Shown here one piece after another: positions 62,087-64,000 of a stretch of DNA of 64,000 bases. Every line of letters begins with the position of its first letter. The stretch's first letter is position 1. The stretch covers positions 1,054,001 through 1,118,000 of the forward strand of contig JAYQIQ010000004.1 of the NCBI GenBank assembly GCA_038141705.1. Reading direction: 5' to 3'. Origin of the DNA: Eutrophomonas brisbanensis. Lineage in GTDB: Bacteria > Pseudomonadota > Gammaproteobacteria > Burkholderiales > Eutrophovitaceae. Both the position numbers and the translations under genes were made by a program. The notes below the pieces were generated by a model. It ran no database searches, had not been told where the DNA came from, and saw only the letters and a program-made list of their open reading frames with translations.

Positions 62087-63451
62087 ATGTTTGAAAAGAT
62101 ACTTATCGCCAACCGAGGTGAGATTGCATTGCGCGTACAGCGCGCATGTAGAGAAATGGGTATCAAGACCGTTGCTGTGCATTCGGAAGCTGATTCAGAA
62201 GCTAAATATGTGCGGTTAGCGGACGAATCTGTTTGCATTGGTCCCGCCCCGAGTAATCTTTCTTACCTTAATGTACCCGCGATAATCAGTGCGGCAGAGG
62301 TTACTGACGCGGAGGCTATTCATCCGGGGTATGGATTCTTGTCTGAAAACGCAGATTTCGCGGAAAGAGTGGAGTCAAGTGGTTTTGTGTTCATCGGACC
62401 CCGGCCTGAGACGATTCGCCTGATGGGCGACAAGGTTAGCGCGAAGCGGGCTATGGTCAAGGCGGGTGTGCCAGTTGTGCCGGGAAGCGATGGCCCACTT
62501 ACTGATGACCCAAAAGAGATTGTTTCTGTCGCTAGAAAAATCGGCTACCCGGTGATCATCAAGGCTGCTGGTGGAGGGGGTGGGCGCGGGATGCGAGTTG
62601 TACACACCGAGGCTGCGTTGATAAACGCGGTGACCATGACTCGGCAGGAAGCTCAAACGGCTTTTGGGAATCCCGTTGTGTACATGGAAAAATACCTTGA
62701 GCAGCCCCGACATGTCGAGATTCAAGTCCTCGCAGACGAATTTAAAAATGCGGTTTATTTGGGAGATCGCGATTGCTCATTGCAAAGAAGGCATCAAAAG
62801 GTAATCGAGGAAGCTCCGGCTCCGGGGATTCCGCCCCGTCATCGCGCCCGAATCGGTGAAAAGTGTGCAGATGCATGTAGAAGGATCGGGTACAGAGGCG
62901 CGGGCACGTTCGAGTTTTTATATGAAAACGGTAAGTTCTACTTTATCGAAATGAATACCAGGGTACAGGTTGAGCACCCAGTCACGGAAATGATTACTGG
63001 TATTGATATTGTGAAGACCCAGATCAAGATAGCGGCTAAACAGAAGCTTCCATTTAAGCAAAAAGATATTACTTTTAAAGGCCACTCCATTGAGTGCCGT
63101 ATCAACGCTGAGCACCCTTACAAATTTTATCCGTCACCTGGGAAAATTTCTACGCTCCATATACCTGGAGGTCCGGGGGTGCGCGTAGATTCGCATGCTT
63201 ACCAGAATTACGTAGTGCCATCGCATTACGATTCGTTGATTGGAAAGCTAATTACTCATGGCGATGATCGGGCGCAAGCTCTCTCAAGGATGAGGGTTGC
63301 TTTGTCTGAGATGGCTGTTGAGGGAATAGAAACAAATATTCCGCTGCATCGCGACTTGATCTCTGATGGTAACTTTATTGATGGTGGAGTTAGTATCCAT
63401 TATCTAGAAAAAAAATTTATCAGGTTCCTAACATTTTTTCCTCTCGCTTAA
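62087..63451 (+). CDS. accC: Biotin carboxylase of acetyl-CoA carboxylase
   Basis: ATP-dependent carboxylation of the AccB biotin. MFEKILIANRGEIALRVQRAC, the ATP-grasp glycine loop KAAGGGGGRGMRVV, EKYLEQPRHVEIQVLAD, ERDCS-equivalent DRDCSLQRRHQKVIEEAP and EMNTRVQVEHPVTE are all present. 454 residues; after SIHYLEKK the tail FIRFLTFFPLA is unlike the usual short end, so one indel in the A run at 63408-63414 may have moved the stop. 43 bases after accB. Confidence 0.97.
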   Translation: MFEKILIANRGEIALRVQRACREMGIKTVAVHSEADSEAKYVRLADESVCIGPAPSNLSYLNVPAIISAAEVTDAEAIHPGYGFLSENADFAERVESSGFVFIGPRPETIRLMGDKVSAKRAMVKAGVPVVPGSDGPLTDDPKEIVSVARKIGYPVIIKAAGGGGGRGMRVVHTEAALINAVTMTRQEAQTAFGNPVVYMEKYLEQPRHVEIQVLADEFKNAVYLGDRDCSLQRRHQKVIEEAPAPGIPPRHRARIGEKCADACRRIGYRGAGTFEFLYENGKFYFIEMNTRVQVEHPVTEMITGIDIVKTQIKIAAKQKLPFKQKDITFKGHSIECRINAEHPYKFYPSPGKISTLHIPGGPGVRVDSHAYQNYVVPSHYDSLIGKLITHGDDRAQALSRMRVALSEMAVEGIETNIPLHRDLISDGNFIDGGVSIHYLEKKFIRFLTFFPLA

Positions 63452-63469
63452 ATCAACGGGTTTAAAAAG

Positions 63470-64000
63470 GTGGCTTGGTTATCAATTGAATTTCAAGCTC
63501 GGGGCATTTACGTCGAGCAAGTCTCCGATGCCCTATTCGAGCTCGGTGCGATTTCTGTCGATGTCTCTGATGCAGACGTCGGAACCACAAACGAAACCCC
63601 TATCTTTATGGAGCCCGGTGAGGAATACACACTTTCGTGGGGCCTTAATCGCATCAGCTCGATGTTTGCTGATACCGTTGAGCCAGAAGTAATTCTGGAT
63701 AATTTAGTCGAACAAATTCCTGGATTACGAATTGTTGAACAAACGTTTACCCAAGTTGGTGAGGAAGATTGGGTACGCTTAACTCAAAGTCAATTCTCAG
63801 TCATTGAAATATCAAATCGCTTGCGTATCCTTCCGAGTTGGATTGCTTCGGTTGATAAGAATGGAATTGAAATTATTTTGGATCCAGGTCTCGCTTTTGG
63901 TACTGGTAGTCACCCGACCACAAAACTTTGTCTCGCATGGCTAGAAAAAAATATTAGTGGTGGAGAGGTGTTGATGGACTATGGTTGTGGTTCTGGAATA
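63470..64000 (+). CDS. prmA: Ribosomal protein L11 methyltransferase (5' part)
   Basis: SAM-dependent trimethylation of ribosomal protein L11. GTG 63470 follows AAAAGG at the end of accC. N-terminal AWLSIEFQARGIYVEQVSDAL and GAISVDVSDADVGTTNETP are typical; EEDWVRLTQSQF and LDPGLAFGTGSHPTTKLCL precede the SAM motif DYGCGSGI, where the window ends. No frame break in the 177 codons seen. prmA after accC is a common gammaproteobacterial order. Confidence 0.95.
   Translation, partial: MAWLSIEFQARGIYVEQVSDALFELGAISVDVSDADVGTTNETPIFMEPGEEYTLSWGLNRISSMFADTVEPEVILDNLVEQIPGLRIVEQTFTQVGEEDWVRLTQSQFSVIEISNRLRILPSWIASVDKNGIEIILDPGLAFGTGSHPTTKLCLAWLEKNISGGEVLMDYGCGSGI

Overview
The window looks like chromosomal DNA of a gammaproteobacterium. 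The evidence is gene order: hemA-prfA-prmC-grxD, hemC-hemD-hemX-hemY beside argH, glmU-glmS, aroQ-accB-accC-prmA, and groES-groEL behind a perfect CIRCE operator. Protein motifs agree with this. Base composition is moderate, by eye somewhat AT-biased. I cannot name a genus. No CRISPR array, rRNA, transposase, integrase or phage gene was seen.

About two thirds of the long genes are broken into two to five overlapping reading frames that rejoin if one base is added or removed, usually in a short run of one base. Indispensable genes (glmS, glmU, prfA, hemA, priA, ppc) are broken in the same way as accessory ones. I therefore read the breaks as indel errors in an unpolished long-read assembly, not as decay. 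Each such gene is given below as one CDS over its whole span, with the break positions noted.

Layout. 1-5335 (+): 3' end of priA, argS, a SPOR-domain protein, two tandem DsbA-like oxidoreductases, a short-chain dehydrogenase. 5342-13362 (mostly -): HAD hydrolase, TPR protein, small exported metallopeptidase-like protein, surface-adhesin-E-like protein, class II aldolase, glmS, glmU, dacB. 13460-17797 (+): groES-groEL with promoter and CIRCE, then a DUF4212 protein and its Na+/solute symporter. 17905-19422 (+): O-antigen-ligase-like membrane protein and tRNA-Phe(GAA).

19619-43027 is a surface-polysaccharide locus. manC runs leftward. Everything else runs rightward in tight, often overlapping order: WecE-type aminotransferase, glycosyltransferases (GT4, GT-D, GT2), UDP-GlcNAc 2-epimerase, GNAT acetyltransferase, CDP-glucose 4,6-dehydratase, a cassette of HAD phosphatase, nucleotidyltransferase-kinase fusion and second nucleotidyltransferase, an ABC flippase, two more GT4 enzymes, a three-enzyme set for an N-acetyl-L-6-deoxyhexosamine nucleotide (L-QuiNAc or L-FucNAc), and a WecA-type initiating transferase. 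Three proteins in it are not recognised. The set suggests a lipid-linked glycan started by the WecA-like enzyme, flipped by the ABC protein and possibly transferred by the ligase-like protein outside the cluster. The kinase/nucleotidyltransferase cassette may supply an unusual nucleotide-activated substituent and is the most interesting part of the window.

43177-55731 returns to housekeeping: tetrapyrrole synthesis (hemA; hemCDXY), release factor 1 and its methylase, glutaredoxin, dsbB, argH, ppc. 55759-59065 (-) holds UDP-xylose synthase, UDP-glucose dehydrogenase and a ferredoxin-type flavin reductase. 59139-64000 (+) holds an SDR protein, cutA, a TlpA-like thioredoxin, aroQ, accB, accC and the start of prmA.
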